Below are positions 9,005 through 18,497 of a stretch of DNA of 46,555 bases, in pieces. A program made the position numbers and the translations under genes. Each line of letters starts with the position of its first letter. The stretch's first letter is position 1. The notes under the pieces are model-generated. The model did not search any database and was not told the origin of the DNA. It saw nothing but the letters and a program-made list of their open reading frames with translations. Source of the DNA: Parashewanella hymeniacidonis (GTDB lineage Bacteria > Pseudomonadota > Gammaproteobacteria > Enterobacterales > Shewanellaceae); assembly GCF_016900895.1 (NCBI RefSeq), contig NZ_JAFEUN010000022.1, positions 1-46,555 on the forward strand, written 5' to 3'.

Positions 9005-10591
9005 ATGTCTAACACTGTTATTCCTGAGGAAGTGTCGAAACGTCGCACGTTCGCCATTATCTCTCACCCGGATGCGGGTAAAACTACGATTACCGAAAAA
9101 GTATTACTTTTCGGACAAGCACTACAAAAAGCGGGTACGGTAAAAGGTAAAAAATCTGGTCAACACGCAAAGTCTGACTGGATGGAAATGGAAAAAGATC
9201 GTGGTATCTCGATTACCACTTCGGTCATGCAATTTCCGTATAACAATGCCTTAGTTAATTTACTCGATACTCCTGGCCACGAAGATTTCTCAGAAGATAC
9301 GTACCGTACTCTAACGGCGGTGGACTCTTGCTTAATGGTGATTGACTCAGCCAAAGGTGTAGAGCAGAGAACCATTAAGTTAATGGAAGTAACACGCTTA
9401 CGTGATACACCAATCATTACCTTCATGAACAAACTTGACCGTGATATCCGTGACCCAATCGAGTTAATGGATGAAGTTGAAGATGTCTTAAAGATCGCTT
9501 GTGCGCCGATTACTTGGCCAATTGCTTGTGGTAAAGAGTTCAAAGGTGTTTATCACATGCTTCGTGATGAGACGATTCTTTATCAAACAGGGCAAGGTCA
9601 TACTATTCAAGACTCTGTGGTCATTAAAGGACTTGATAATCCAGAACTCGATGAAGCTATTGGTTCTTATGCTGAAGATTTGCGTGAAGAATTAGAACTT
9701 GTGCAAGGTGCTTCACATGAGTTTGATCAGGAACTGTTTTTGAAAGGCGAGCTAACGCCAGTATTTTTTGGTACGGCATTAGGCAACTTTGGTGTTGATC
9801 ACGTACTCGACGGTGTTGTTGAGTGGGCTCCGACACCGCTTTCTCGTGAGACGGAAGAGCGAGTCGTAGAACCTAATGAAGATAAGTTTTCTGGTTTCGT
9901 TTTTAAAATTCAAGCGAACATGGATCCGAAACATCGTGACCGTGTTGCGTTTATGCGTGTTTGTTCTGGTGAGTACCGCCAAGGTATGAAAATGAAGCAT
10001 GTGCGTTTAGGGAAGGATATTAACGTTAGTGATGCATTGACGTTTATGGCCGGCGACCGGGAACGTGCAGAAACTGCCTATCCAGGTGATATTATTGGAT
10101 TGCACAACCACGGTACCATCAAAATTGGTGACACGTTTACTCAAGGCGAACTGATGCGCTTTACGGGTGTACCAAACTTTGCACCAGAATTGTTCCGCCG
10201 TATTCGTTTACGTGATCCTCTAAAACAAAAGCAGCTACTTAAAGGGCTTGTGCAGTTATCTGAAGAAGGGGCTGTACAGGTATTCCGTCCTATAGATTCT
10301 AATGATTTAATTGTGGGCGCTGTTGGTGTGCTTCAGTTTGAAGTTGTTGTTGGTCGTTTAAAAACAGAATACAACGTAGAGGCCATTTATGAGGCTGTCA
10401 GTGTTGCGACAGCTCGTTGGGTGTACTGTGACGATGACCGCAAACTTGATGAGTTTAGACGTAAGTGCAGCTCGAATTTAGCCCTAGATGGTGGCGATAA
10501 TTTAACGTATATCGCACCTACTATGGTAAATTTGAATTTATCGATGGAGCGCTACCCAGATATTAAGTTCTCTAAGACTCGAGAGCACTAA
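9005..10591 (+). CDS. prfC: Peptide chain release factor 3
   Basis: RF3 is the class II release factor GTPase that recycles RF1/RF2 from the ribosome after termination. The G domain shows the P-loop HPDAGKTT near residue 22, the G3 motif [16 protein letters not shown], and NKLDRD as G4. The 528-residue length equals the usual 526-529. The sequence around the start, [19 protein letters not shown], matches the family. It stands alone between decayed genes and a terminator. In E. coli prfC also begins the block leading to yjjV and deoCABD. Confidence 0.98.
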   Translation: MSNTVIPEEVSKRRTFAIISHPDAGKTTITEKVLLFGQALQKAGTVKGKKSGQHAKSDWMEMEKDRGISITTSVMQFPYNNALVNLLDTPGHEDFSEDTYRTLTAVDSCLMVIDSAKGVEQRTIKLMEVTRLRDTPIITFMNKLDRDIRDPIELMDEVEDVLKIACAPITWPIACGKEFKGVYHMLRDETILYQTGQGHTIQDSVVIKGLDNPELDEAIGSYAEDLREELELVQGASHEFDQELFLKGELTPVFFGTALGNFGVDHVLDGVVEWAPTPLSRETEERVVEPNEDKFSGFVFKIQANMDPKHRDRVAFMRVCSGEYRQGMKMKHVRLGKDINVSDALTFMAGDRERAETAYPGDIIGLHNHGTIKIGDTFTQGELMRFTGVPNFAPELFRRIRLRDPLKQKQLLKGLVQLSEEGAVQVFRPIDSNDLIVGAVGVLQFEVVVGRLKTEYNVEAIYEAVSVATARWVYCDDDRKLDEFRRKCSSNLALDGGDNLTYIAPTMVNLNLSMERYPDIKFSKTREH

Positions 10592-10612
10592 TACTCATAA
10601 ACGTTTTAAAGT

Positions 10613-10640
10613 AAAAGGTCGCTAAAAGCGGCCTTTTTTT
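10613..10640 (+). terminator. prfC terminator, U-tract hit by mobile element
   Basis: The stem AAAAGGTCGC / GCGGCCTTTT, with one G-T pair and a TAAAA loop, is followed by T7. The 155-bp element inserted inside this U-tract. The target duplication TTTTTTTG (10634-10641 and 10797-10804) means the upstream copy of the terminator stays complete. Confidence 0.88.
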
Positions 10641-10641
10641 G

Positions 10642-10796
10642 GTAACCATTCACCAGCCCCGTATTGACTTTTCAAATAAACAGTGAAACTTACTTGCGGG
10701 GTGGTACTTGTGTCACAAAACAATGGCAAGCTTGTAGTTATAAATGCCAATAAACGGGAGTTTGAGATTGTCAATACCCCTCTGGTGAATGCTTAC
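10642..10796 (+). mobile_element. 155-bp IS66-like MITE, copy 1
   Basis: This 155-bp non-coding element is flanked by a perfect 8-bp duplication TTTTTTTG (10634-10641, 10797-10804). Its ends are imperfect 27-bp inverted repeats with 22 of 27 matches: GTAA[C/G]CATTCACCAG, a 4-nt variable block, then GTATTGAC. The terminal GTAA and the 8-bp duplication are hallmarks of the IS66 family, so it is probably a non-autonomous derivative moved by an IS66-type transposase located elsewhere. It is identical, in reverse complement, to the copy at 22561-22715. It carries no ORF of note. Confidence 0.92.
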
Positions 10797-10854
10797 TTTT
10801 TTTGTAGGTGAAATTTAAACATGTAGTCAATATGTATTGTCCGGGAGGTAATAT

Positions 10855-10950
10855 TTGAGACGTCGTCATTCCCGTTATATTCCACAGCTCGATCATCTAC
10901 GTTTTTTTGCCGCTATGCTCATTGTGTTATTTCATATTTTAAATTATTAA
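10855..10950 (+). pseudogene. Stub of OafA-type acyltransferase
   Basis: A TTG start preceded by a good Shine-Dalgarno (GGGAGG, about 10843-10848) opens a 31-codon frame. It includes YIPQLDHLRFFAAMLIVLFH and then stops. The motif (Y.P.LD.LRF.A...V..FH) is the conserved beginning of membrane acyltransferase family 3 (OafA/YrhL), including the catalytic-region histidine. Everything downstream, normally more than 300 residues, is missing. This is a deletion remnant. Transfer of an O-acetylation gene into this site in the past is inference. Confidence 0.7.
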
Positions 10951-11021
10951 ATTGAGTCAGCAAATGATCAGCATGATTACGTTAGTCTTTGAATATAATC
11001 GGAATTTAATAAGGCAAAGTA

Positions 11022-12398
11022 ATGCTGGACATTGCAATTGTAGTAATTTTCTTTCTTATAAATATCCTGATAGGGGTATATAGCGGTAGGAATATCACTA
11101 ATTTTACTGAGTATTCAGTTTGGAAACGTTCTTTCGGCAGCTTTGCTATTTGTGCCTCCCTAACCGCTTCATTTTTAGGCGGCGGTTATATCATGGGAAA
11201 TTCAGCCAAAGCCTACTCCATAGGGATGGTCTATGCCTACGGTCTTATTGGTTTTTCATTAAAAGAGCTTCTTGTCGGTTTATTTATTGCACCCAAAATG
11301 AGCCAGTACAGCGATTGTCATTCAGTTGGCGATATCATTGGACGGCATTACGGTGCCAAAGCAAAACTAATGACCGGAATATTTTCGTTACTCATTTGCA
11401 TCGGAATATTGGGTTCTCAAGTTAGTGCTATAGGCGTACTATTCAGTTTATTTTTTAAAATACCAATGCATATCGGAATTCTCATTGGTTTTGGTATTAT
11501 TATTTTTTACTCCGCTTTAGGTGGAATGCGAGGCGTCATATATACAGATACCTTTCAATTTTTGATCATCATGATAGGTATTCCTTTAATTTTAGTTTGT
11601 GGTGTTTCTTATCTTGGTGGATGGCAACACTTCATTGCTAATGTCCCCCCAGAGAAGCTAAATCCGTTTAACCATCTTCATTCTCAGTTGGCATTTTTTA
11701 GTTTATTCATGACTTTTCTTGTTGGCGAAGTTTTAGTTCCTCCTTACGTGCAAAGACTATTTATGGCTAAGTCGACCAAGGAAACAAAAACAGCGACAGT
11801 TGTTGCTTCAATATTATCGGTCCCCATCTTTATTATTGCTGGTTTCATTGGGCTTGTTGCTCTTCAACTTAATCCTCATCTAGCGGCCAATGATAGTATG
11901 CCTTATGTCGTTAAGTATGCAGTCCCTGTTGGTTTGAAAGGGATTGTTATTGCGGGTCTAATTTCTGTAATTATGTCGTCAGCATCTAGTTTTTTAAATG
12001 CTGGTGCAATTGCTTTCACACATGATGTATTACCCAGTATTATTGAGTACGATCATTTTAATAAAAAAAGACAACTCAGAATTGTCCGCTTAGTTTCTGT
12101 TTTCCTTGGTATCGGTGCAGTAATAATGGCAATGAGTGTACAGAATATTCTTGATATACTGATTTATAGCTACAGTGTGTGGGCACCTGTGTTACTCGTT
12201 CAGCTTGTTGCGGCGATTTATGGAAAGCCAGTGTCCGTTAAAGGTTTTTTTATGTGTGCTGGCGTAGGTGTAATATTTACGGTTATAACATCAGTAATCG
12301 CTTCACATAACAGCTTAATTAGTCCAAATGTTTTAGGTGTTCTTGGCAGTTTAATTACATTTTGGATATTAAAATCTAAGGAAAGAAAAACGTGTTGA
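11022..12398 (+). CDS. Sodium:solute symporter family transporter
   Basis: This 458-residue, strongly hydrophobic protein belongs to the sodium:solute symporter (SSF) family with about 12-13 membrane helices. Early helices carry ASLTASFLGGGYIMGNSAKAY, and the central part contains YSALGGMRGVIYTDTFQF, an SSF signature-like segment. The later motif GLISVIMSSASSFLNAGAIA holds the small and hydroxyl residues of the sodium-site helix. The substrate is unknown. The stop codon overlaps the start of yjjV by 7 nt, so the two are probably cotranscribed. A Shine-Dalgarno-like AAGG lies 8 nt before the ATG. Confidence 0.88.
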   Translation: MLDIAIVVIFFLINILIGVYSGRNITNFTEYSVWKRSFGSFAICASLTASFLGGGYIMGNSAKAYSIGMVYAYGLIGFSLKELLVGLFIAPKMSQYSDCHSVGDIIGRHYGAKAKLMTGIFSLLICIGILGSQVSAIGVLFSLFFKIPMHIGILIGFGIIIFYSALGGMRGVIYTDTFQFLIIMIGIPLILVCGVSYLGGWQHFIANVPPEKLNPFNHLHSQLAFFSLFMTFLVGEVLVPPYVQRLFMAKSTKETKTATVVASILSVPIFIIAGFIGLVALQLNPHLAANDSMPYVVKYAVPVGLKGIVIAGLISVIMSSASSFLNAGAIAFTHDVLPSIIEYDHFNKKRQLRIVRLVSVFLGIGAVIMAMSVQNILDILIYSYSVWAPVLLVQLVAAIYGKPVSVKGFFMCAGVGVIFTVITSVIASHNSLISPNVLGVLGSLITFWILKSKERKTC

Positions 12399-13159
12399 TC
12401 GACTCCCATGCCCATATTGACTTCGCTGATTTTGATGGTGATAGAGATGCGATTTTTGAGCAAATGCAACTCAGTGGTATTTCAAATGTACTTATTCCAG
12501 GAGTTTCTTCTGCTCATTGGCAAAAACAACTTTCTATTGCAAAAAAATATCAATCTCTTTTCGCATTGGGCGTTCATCCTTGGTATGTCACTGAAACGTT
12601 TGAAAATGATATAGTCGAATTAAAAAAACTCATCAATCAGCATTTAGAAAATGATTTTATGGTCGCAATAGGGGAGTGCGGCCTTGATAAAATTAAATCT
12701 GCTAACTGGGTACAACAAATATCAGCATTTGAAGCTCAACTTCAACTTGCAGAAGAGTATCAAATGCCAATGATTGTTCACTCAGTAAGAGCGCATGGAG
12801 AAGTGTTAACGTTATTAGAGAAATACAAATTGCCTAAAGGAGGTATTATCCATGGTTTTTATGGCTCGGTTGAAGTTGCGAAGCAGTATCTAAAACTTGG
12901 GTTTAAGCTAGGGATCGGTGGTTTGATACTCAATAGTGATGCAAACAAACTTCATAAAGCGGTTCAAAGTCTACCTATCAGTTCATTTGTGGTTGAGACA
13001 GATTCCCCCTCAATGTTACCAAAAAATAGTGACCAAAGTCGCAATACGCCACTTCTCATTAATAAGATTGTCACAAAAATAGCGGTTTTACATGCAAAAC
13101 CAGCCGTTCTTGTAGGGGAACAGTTAAGGTCTTCTTTTTTTCAAGTTGTTGACATTTAA
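12392..13159 (+). CDS. yjjV: TatD-family metal-dependent hydrolase YjjV
   Basis: This 255-residue TIM-barrel deoxyribonuclease-like hydrolase of the TatD family shows the metal ligands DSHAHID near the N-terminus, GECGLD near residue 92, HSVRAHG, HGFYGS and ETDSP near residue 208. Its place between prfC and deoCABD matches E. coli yjjV. The start is GTG at 12392, inside the end of the symporter gene and preceded by AAGGAAAG. A TTG two codons' width nearby (12395) is the alternative. TatD proteins are linked to DNA repair or nucleic-acid turnover, but the exact substrate of YjjV is not settled. Confidence 0.9.
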   Translation: MLIDSHAHIDFADFDGDRDAIFEQMQLSGISNVLIPGVSSAHWQKQLSIAKKYQSLFALGVHPWYVTETFENDIVELKKLINQHLENDFMVAIGECGLDKIKSANWVQQISAFEAQLQLAEEYQMPMIVHSVRAHGEVLTLLEKYKLPKGGIIHGFYGSVEVAKQYLKLGFKLGIGGLILNSDANKLHKAVQSLPISSFVVETDSPSMLPKNSDQSRNTPLLINKIVTKIAVLHAKPAVLVGEQLRSSFFQVVDI

Positions 13160-13266
13160 GGTTTCGTTTTAAAACAGTGGCTATTAACGGGTTACAGTGT
13201 CGTTAACTTATTGATAGTTAATTCCAAAAATTTGATCAAGGCAACGATTTTTAAAAATAGCTCAGG

Positions 13267-13272
13267 TATAAT
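13267..13272 (+). promoter_or_regulatory. Candidate -10 box for nupC
   Basis: TATAAT occurs 65 bp before the nupC start without a convincing -35. The leader contains several GTTAAC/GTTAAT words (13202, 13288 and 13313 regions), two of them flanking an AT-rich stretch, which might be regulator half-sites. No confident CRP site is seen here. Confidence 0.35.
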
Positions 13273-13336
13273 CTCACCCCGAAATGGGTTGGTTAACAAC
13301 AAAATTATAAAACGTTAACAATTAGGGTGATGGTTA

Positions 13337-14599
13337 ATGGATATTTTAATGAGTTTAGTGGGCGTTACAGTCCTTCTTGGGATAGCATTTTTGCTATCTA
13401 ACAATAAAAAAGCAATTAACTTTCGTACCGTTGGTGGTGCTTTAGCAATTCAAGCACTGTTCGGTGGTTTCGTACTTTACGTTCCTTTTGGTAAAGATGT
13501 TCTTAAAACAGTTTCTGATGGCGTTTCAAGCGTTATTGGTTTCTCTCAAAGTGGTATCAGTTTCCTTTTCGGTGACTTGGCAAACTTTAAAGTTGGTTTC
13601 ATCTTTGCAATCAACGTATTGCCAGTAATCGTATTCTTCTCTTCATTGATTGCTGTTCTATATTACCTAGGCATCATGCAGTGGGTTATCCGCATCATTG
13701 GTGGTGGTCTACAAAAAGCACTAGGTACTAGCCGTACAGAATCTATGTCAGCAACTGCGAACATTTTCGTAGGTCAAACTGAAGCACCGTTGATCGTTCG
13801 TCCATTCATTGCAACTATGTCTCAGTCTGAGCTATTTGCAATCATGGTTGGTGGTCTTGCTTCAATCGCTGGTTCTGTTCTAGCTGGTTACGCTCAAATG
13901 GGTGTACCAATTGAATATCTAGTTGCCGCTTCATTCATGGCAGCACCAGGTGGTCTATTAATGGCTAAACTGATGCACCCTGAAACTGAAGAAGTTAAAG
14001 ATGACACATCTGATCTTCCTGAAGATCCAGACAAGCCTGCTAACGTACTCGATGCAGCTGCTGCTGGTGCTTCATCAGGTATGCATTTAGCACTTAACGT
14101 TGGTGCAATGCTTCTAGCATTCGTTGGTCTAATCGCAATGATCAACGGCATCATCGGTGGTATTGGTGGTTTCGTAGGTGTTGAAGGTCTTAGCCTTGAA
14201 CTTATCCTAGGTTACTTATTCATGCCATTAGCATTCTTAATCGGTGTACCTTGGAACGAAGCACTTGTTGCTGGTTCATTCATCGGTCAAAAGATTGTTG
14301 TTAACGAATTTGTTGCTTACCTAAACTTTGCTCCATACATGCTAGACCCAGCAGCTGAAGGCTTTAAAGCTGTAGCTGAAACTGGTGTTGCTATGACTGG
14401 ACGTACTAAAGCAATCATCTCGTTTGCACTATGTGGTTTCGCTAACTTATCTTCAATTGCGATTCTACTAGGTGGTTTGGGTGCTATGGCTCCTAGCCGT
14501 CGTCATGACCTAGCTAAGCTTGGTCTACGCGCTGTAATCGCTGGTTCTCTAGCGAACTTAATGAGTGCAACTCTTGCAGGTCTATTCTTAGCACTGTAA
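13337..14599 (+). CDS. nupC: Concentrative nucleoside transporter (NupC/CNT)
   Basis: This inner-membrane, ion-coupled nucleoside importer is 420 residues long, closer to Vibrio cholerae CNT (418) than to E. coli NupC (400). The substrate-binding motif GQTEAP is at 146-151. The second binding segments, NEFVAYLNF and [12 protein letters not shown], correspond to the glutamate and asparagine/serine that contact uridine in the V. cholerae structure. It lies directly before a Tsx-like outer-membrane channel and the deoCABD genes, which fits supply of nucleosides to that pathway. It has its own terminator immediately downstream. Confidence 0.95.
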   Translation: MDILMSLVGVTVLLGIAFLLSNNKKAINFRTVGGALAIQALFGGFVLYVPFGKDVLKTVSDGVSSVIGFSQSGISFLFGDLANFKVGFIFAINVLPVIVFFSSLIAVLYYLGIMQWVIRIIGGGLQKALGTSRTESMSATANIFVGQTEAPLIVRPFIATMSQSELFAIMVGGLASIAGSVLAGYAQMGVPIEYLVAASFMAAPGGLLMAKLMHPETEEVKDDTSDLPEDPDKPANVLDAAAAGASSGMHLALNVGAMLLAFVGLIAMINGIIGGIGGFVGVEGLSLELILGYLFMPLAFLIGVPWNEALVAGSFIGQKIVVNEFVAYLNFAPYMLDPAAEGFKAVAETGVAMTGRTKAIISFALCGFANLSSIAILLGGLGAMAPSRRHDLAKLGLRAVIAGSLANLMSATLAGLFLAL

Positions 14600-14607
14600 T
14601 GGTTATT

Positions 14608-14634
14608 AGGCAGCGATAATATCGCTGCCTTTCT
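14608..14634 (+). terminator. nupC terminator
   Basis: A perfect 10-bp stem AGGCAGCGAT / ATCGCTGCCT with an AAT loop is followed by TTTCT. Confidence 0.88.
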
Positions 14635-14760
14635 CTTATGACTTTAAACCTGTTAACGACCATATTTCATTGTTTTACTGAGTTAGACCTTAGAACGTCA
14701 ACGACTAAACCTAAAGCTGAACAATAAAGCTTTAAAAAGTTGATAACTCAATAAAAACAA

Positions 14761-14782
14761 ATTTGCGATTTTGTTCACATTT
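14761..14782 (+). promoter_or_regulatory. Candidate CRP (cAMP receptor protein) site
   Basis: The core TGCGA-N6-TCACA (14764-14779), with flanking AT and a TTT tail, matches the CRP consensus TGTGA-N6-TCACA at 9 of 10 positions. It lies 115-130 bp before the Tsx-like gene. tsx and nucleoside genes are CRP-regulated in enteric bacteria, so the placement makes sense. It was judged by eye. Confidence 0.55.
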
Positions 14783-14895
14783 AAGAATTTAAAGTTTGTA
14801 TTTTTACGGTAAACTATTGTGCTTCTAGCCAATAAAAGTAAAATGTACACACCATAAAAAAAGACGCTGCCCTTGATGGCAGGAACCTAAAATAA

Positions 14896-15768
14896 ATGGG
14901 GTTGATGATGAAAAATGTTAAAAACTTTGCTTTAGCTGCAACTGCAGTAGCTGCAATCTCTGGTAACGCATTTGCTGCTGACCGTACTGACGTTCACGCT
15001 GGCGATTACAAGTGGATGCAAGCTAACTTAATGTATTCAATTGGTGAAAAACCAACTTCTAAAGATCAAAAAGGTGGCGATACACATAACTACCTAGAGC
15101 TTGAGTTCGGTGGTCGCGCTGGTGTTGTTGATTATTACGGTTACTTAGACGTATTCAACTTAACAAACCGTAGCTCAAGTGAGTCTGATAAGGGTACTGG
15201 TTCAAGCAAAATGTTCCTTAAGTTTGCACCTCGTTTCTCTTTAGATGCAATCACGGGTAAAGATTTATCGTTCGGTCCAGTTAAAGAACTATATTTCTCT
15301 ACGTTATTAAACATTAGTGGCGGTGCAATTGACACTCAAGCTGGTGGTGATGGCGATATAAACCAATCTTTCTGGGGTTTAGGTGCTGATGTTGAATTAC
15401 CATGGTTAGGCAAAACTGGCATGAACATTTATGCTAACTATGATATCAATACTAAAGATTGGAACGGTTACCAATTCTCTGCGAACTGGTTCAAGCCTTT
15501 CTACTTCTTCGACAACAAGAGCTTCCTTTCTTTCCAAGGTTACATTGATTATCAGTTCGGTGCTACCGACAAAGGCAATGAATTCGTACCTAAAGTTAGC
15601 TCAGGTGGTGCAGGTTTCTTAGGTCTATACTGGCATTCAGATCGTTACTCTTTAGGCTATGGTCTAAAAGGTTATAACAACGTTTACACTCTAGAAAATA
15701 ATGCAGGTATTGTTGGTCTAAGAACAACAGGTATTTCTCATTACTTTGCTGCTACTTACAAGTTCTAA
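14896..15768 (+). CDS. Tsx/OmpK-type nucleoside outer-membrane channel
   Basis: This 290-residue outer-membrane beta-barrel has a cleavable signal peptide (MMKNVKNFALAATAVAAISG, cleaved after a NAFA site). The mature part contains DYKWMQANLMYSIGE and alternating aromatic strands, and it ends in YKF, a typical C-terminal porin phenylalanine. It resembles the nucleoside-specific channel Tsx and Vibrio OmpK. Starts at 14896, 14905 and 14908 are all possible; the later two give a more usual signal peptide. It sits between nupC and deoC with its own terminator and a CRP-like site upstream, so it is probably the outer-membrane entry point for nucleosides. Confidence 0.9.
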   Translation: MGLMMKNVKNFALAATAVAAISGNAFAADRTDVHAGDYKWMQANLMYSIGEKPTSKDQKGGDTHNYLELEFGGRAGVVDYYGYLDVFNLTNRSSSESDKGTGSSKMFLKFAPRFSLDAITGKDLSFGPVKELYFSTLLNISGGAIDTQAGGDGDINQSFWGLGADVELPWLGKTGMNIYANYDINTKDWNGYQFSANWFKPFYFFDNKSFLSFQGYIDYQFGATDKGNEFVPKVSSGGAGFLGLYWHSDRYSLGYGLKGYNNVYTLENNAGIVGLRTTGISHYFAATYKF

Positions 15769-15785
15769 TCAACTTGTTAGCAGAT

Positions 15786-15815
15786 GGAGCCGCTAATAGC
15801 GGCTCCTTTATTTTG
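15786..15815 (+). terminator. Terminator after Tsx-like gene
   Basis: A 9-bp perfect stem GGAGCCGCT / AGCGGCTCC with an AAT loop is followed by TTTATTTTG. Confidence 0.9.
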
Positions 15816-16161
15816 TAAACTAGAAAAATATCAAAGTCATTATTCGAATTTAGTTTTATAAAAAATAACTTCAAATACTGATTTTTTCTTGCGCTAAAAT
15901 GGATTTTTCGCGGAAAAGTGGACAACCTTTCTCTTCAGTTTCCTGAAAAGCGCTCCTCTCTTCCGGTCTTCAAGGATTCAAGTCGTGGCATTATCGAAAG
16001 ATAATTTTTTGAGCTTTTAGCTCATGACATTGAATACTTTATTTAGCATTAACGATTTCATTGTTGATGCGGCAGATCTAGCCAATGGCTAAAACAAATC
16101 AAAATTGCCAAATAGGGATCTGCTATTCCGATTTCTAATTTTATTTTGTTGGAGAAAGCAA
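15816..16161 (+). promoter_or_regulatory. deoC leader with inverted repeats
   Basis: This gap of about 350 bp before deoC contains no gene. It holds an inverted repeat TAGCCA-A-TGGCTA (16079-16091) nested beside a wider pair GCAGATC (16072-16078) / GATCTGC (16117-16123). These could be an operator or an mRNA fold for the deo genes. No recognisable E. coli DeoR or CytR operator was found. Function is inference. Confidence 0.3.
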
Positions 16162-16938
16162 ATGACTGATTTAAAACAAGCGGCTCAACGCGGCATTTCA
16201 TTAATGGATCTTACTACGCTTAATGACGACGATACGGATCAAAAAGTAATTGATCTATGCCATAAAGCATTGACTCCAGCAGGTAAAACTGCAGCTATCT
16301 GTATTTATCCTCGCTTCATTCCTGTTGCACGTAAAACTCTAAAAGCACTAGGTGCTGAAGATGTTCAAATCGCAACAGTAACCAACTTCCCACATGGTAA
16401 TGATGATATCGAAATCGCAGTAACTGAAACTCGTGCTGCAATTGCGTACGGTGCTGACGAAGTTGATGTTGTTTTCCCTTACCGTGCATTAATGGCTGGT
16501 AACGAAGAAGTGGGTTTTGAGCTCGTAAAAGCGTGTAAAGAAGCTTGTGCTGAAGCTGATGTACTTTTAAAAGTGATCATTGAATCTGGCGTATTGAAAG
16601 ACCCTGCTCTTATTCGTAAAGCTTCTGAATTATCAATTGATGCAGGTGCTGACTTCATCAAGACTTCAACAGGTAAAGTTCCTGTTAATGCAACACTAGA
16701 AGCTGCAGAAATCATGATGACTGTAATTAAAGAGAAAAATACCAAAGTAGGTTTCAAGCCAGCTGGTGGCGTGCGTGATGCTGCTCAAACTGCAGAATTC
16801 TTAGGCGTTGCTGAAAAGCTATTAGGTGCTGATTGGGCGACTCCACGCACATTCCGTTTTGGTGCTTCGAGCTTATTGAATGCTTTGCTGCATACTTTAG
16901 AGCTAGCTGAAGCTCCTAAACCTAATCAAGGTTACTAA
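16162..16938 (+). CDS. deoC: Deoxyribose-phosphate aldolase
   Basis: DeoC cleaves 2-deoxyribose-5-phosphate into glyceraldehyde-3-phosphate and acetaldehyde. From the ATG at 16162 (Shine-Dalgarno GGAGA 7 nt upstream) the protein has 258 residues, against 259 in E. coli. The Schiff-base lysine is K167 in DFIKTSTGK. The second catalytic lysine is K199 in [10 protein letters not shown], and the proton-relay aspartate is D102 in EVDVVFP. A longer frame from a TTG at 16105 has no support. It is the first gene of the deoCABD run. Confidence 0.97.
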   Translation: MTDLKQAAQRGISLMDLTTLNDDDTDQKVIDLCHKALTPAGKTAAICIYPRFIPVARKTLKALGAEDVQIATVTNFPHGNDDIEIAVTETRAAIAYGADEVDVVFPYRALMAGNEEVGFELVKACKEACAEADVLLKVIIESGVLKDPALIRKASELSIDAGADFIKTSTGKVPVNATLEAAEIMMTVIKEKNTKVGFKPAGGVRDAAQTAEFLGVAEKLLGADWATPRTFRFGASSLLNALLHTLELAEAPKPNQGY

Positions 16939-17022
16939 TAGTCTACTCTTGGGATATGAAATGATTGATTGATCAAATTATTGAACATCCTTATCCAGAG
17001 TTCAGATTTATATCAAGAAAAG

Positions 17023-17038
17023 TGTGATCAAACTCCCT
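17023..17038 (+). promoter_or_regulatory. Weak candidate CRP site before deoA
   Basis: TGTGA-TCAAAC-TCCCT has a perfect left half and 2-3 matches in the right half. It lies 118-133 bp upstream of the deoA start. An internal promoter between deoC and deoA is possible. Confidence 0.3.
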
Positions 17039-17109
17039 TTGGTCACCGCAAAACTTCGTTAATATGTACGTAAAATTACTACAGTTTTGTTTTTAAATCT
17101 TGCAAATGT

Positions 17110-17138
17110 GTAAGCCGAGATGATGAATTCTCGGTTAC
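17110..17138 (+). other. Stem-loop in the deoC-deoA spacer
   Basis: The arms GTAAGCCGAGA (17110-17120) and TCTCGGTTAC (17129-17138) pair over 10 bp with one bulged G and an 8-nt loop. The stem ends just upstream of the deoA Shine-Dalgarno GGAGG. No U-run follows, so it is not a terminator. It may be a processing or stability element. Confidence 0.55.
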
Positions 17139-17155
17139 ATTCTGGAGGCTACACC

Positions 17156-18487
17156 ATGTTTCTTGCTCAAGAAATCATTCGTAAAAAGCGTAACGGTCAA
17201 GCACTATCTAAAGAAGAAATCCAATTTTTTGTTGATGGTATTACCAACAATAATGTTTCAGAAGGTCAAATCGCTGCTTTTGGTATGGCAGTGTATTTTA
17301 ATGACATGAACATGGATGAGCGCGTTGCCATTACGACGGCGATGCGTGATTCAGGTATGGTATTAAATTGGGATTCAATGAATTTTGATGGCCCTGTAGT
17401 TGATAAACACAGCACGGGTGGTGTTGGTGACGTTATCAGCTTGATGCTTGGCCCAATGGCAGCAGCTTGTGGCGGTTATGTGCCAATGATTTCTGGGCGT
17501 GGTTTAGGCCATACAGGTGGTACATTAGATAAGTTTGACGCAATTCCAGGGTATCAAACTGAGCCAGACAGTGACTTATTCCGTAAAGTGGTTAAAGAAG
17601 CGGGTGTGGCAATTATTGGTCAAACTGGTGATTTAGTGCCAGCGGATAAGCGCTTCTATTCAATCCGTGACAACACCGCAACCGTTGAATCAATCTCTTT
17701 GATTACAGCGTCAATTCTTTCTAAGAAACTTGCGTGTGGTCTTGATGCATTAGCGATGGATGTAAAAGTCGGTAGTGGTGCATTCATGCCAACTTATGAA
17801 GCATCTGAAGAGCTAGCTCGTAGTATTACAGCCGTTGCAAATGGTGCTGGTACTAAAACAACTGCACTACTTACTGACATGAACCAAGTTTTGGCATCGT
17901 GTGCAGGTAATGCTGTTGAAGTTAGGGAAGCGGTTGATTTCTTAACGGGTAAATATCGTAACCCTCGTCTTTATGAAGTGACGATGGGTCTTTGCCAAGA
18001 AATGTTGATGCTAGGCGGTATTGCGGCAAATGAAACGGAAGCTAGAAATAAACTGAACACAGTATTAGATAACGGCCGAGCGGCTGAATTATTTGGTAAG
18101 ATGGTGTCTGGTCTAGGTGGCCCAACTGATTTTGTTGAAGCCTATGACAAGTATTTACCTGAAGCTTCGATTGTTCGACCTGTATTTGCAGATAAAACAG
18201 GTTTTGCACACAGTATGGATACGCGTGAACTGGGTCTTGCTGTTGTTACATTAGGTGGCGGTCGTCGCAAGCCTGGTGATGCGCTTGATTACAGTGTGGG
18301 TTTAACTAACGTTTGTGCGTTAGGTGATGAAATTAATACTGACAAGCCACTTGCTGTGGTACATGCTCAGTCAGAAGCTGCATTTGAAGAAGCAGCAGCA
18401 GCAGTGAAAGGCGCAATTCAATTAAGCGATACTCAGCCTGAGAAACAAGTTGAGATTTATAAAGCGATTCGCGCTGAAGATCTGTAA
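17156..18487 (+). CDS. deoA: Thymidine phosphorylase
   Basis: DeoA phosphorolyses thymidine to thymine and 2-deoxyribose-1-phosphate. The glycine-rich phosphate-binding segment KHSTGGVGD and the following [13 protein letters not shown] are the signature of the thymidine/pyrimidine phosphorylase family. The ATG at 17156 has a strong GGAGG 9 nt upstream and gives 443 residues (440 in E. coli). An upstream frame from 17120 is not needed. deoB starts 10 nt after its stop. Confidence 0.97.
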   Translation: MFLAQEIIRKKRNGQALSKEEIQFFVDGITNNNVSEGQIAAFGMAVYFNDMNMDERVAITTAMRDSGMVLNWDSMNFDGPVVDKHSTGGVGDVISLMLGPMAAACGGYVPMISGRGLGHTGGTLDKFDAIPGYQTEPDSDLFRKVVKEAGVAIIGQTGDLVPADKRFYSIRDNTATVESISLITASILSKKLACGLDALAMDVKVGSGAFMPTYEASEELARSITAVANGAGTKTTALLTDMNQVLASCAGNAVEVREAVDFLTGKYRNPRLYEVTMGLCQEMLMLGGIAANETEARNKLNTVLDNGRAAELFGKMVSGLGGPTDFVEAYDKYLPEASIVRPVFADKTGFAHSMDTRELGLAVVTLGGGRRKPGDALDYSVGLTNVCALGDEINTDKPLAVVHAQSEAAFEEAAAAVKGAIQLSDTQPEKQVEIYKAIRAEDL

Positions 18488-18497
18488 GGAAAGATTT

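Noticed and set aside
16105-16161. N-terminal extension of DeoC from a TTG
   Set aside because: The extra 19 residues are not found in DeoC; the ATG at 16162 has a Shine-Dalgarno and gives the family length with K167 in register.
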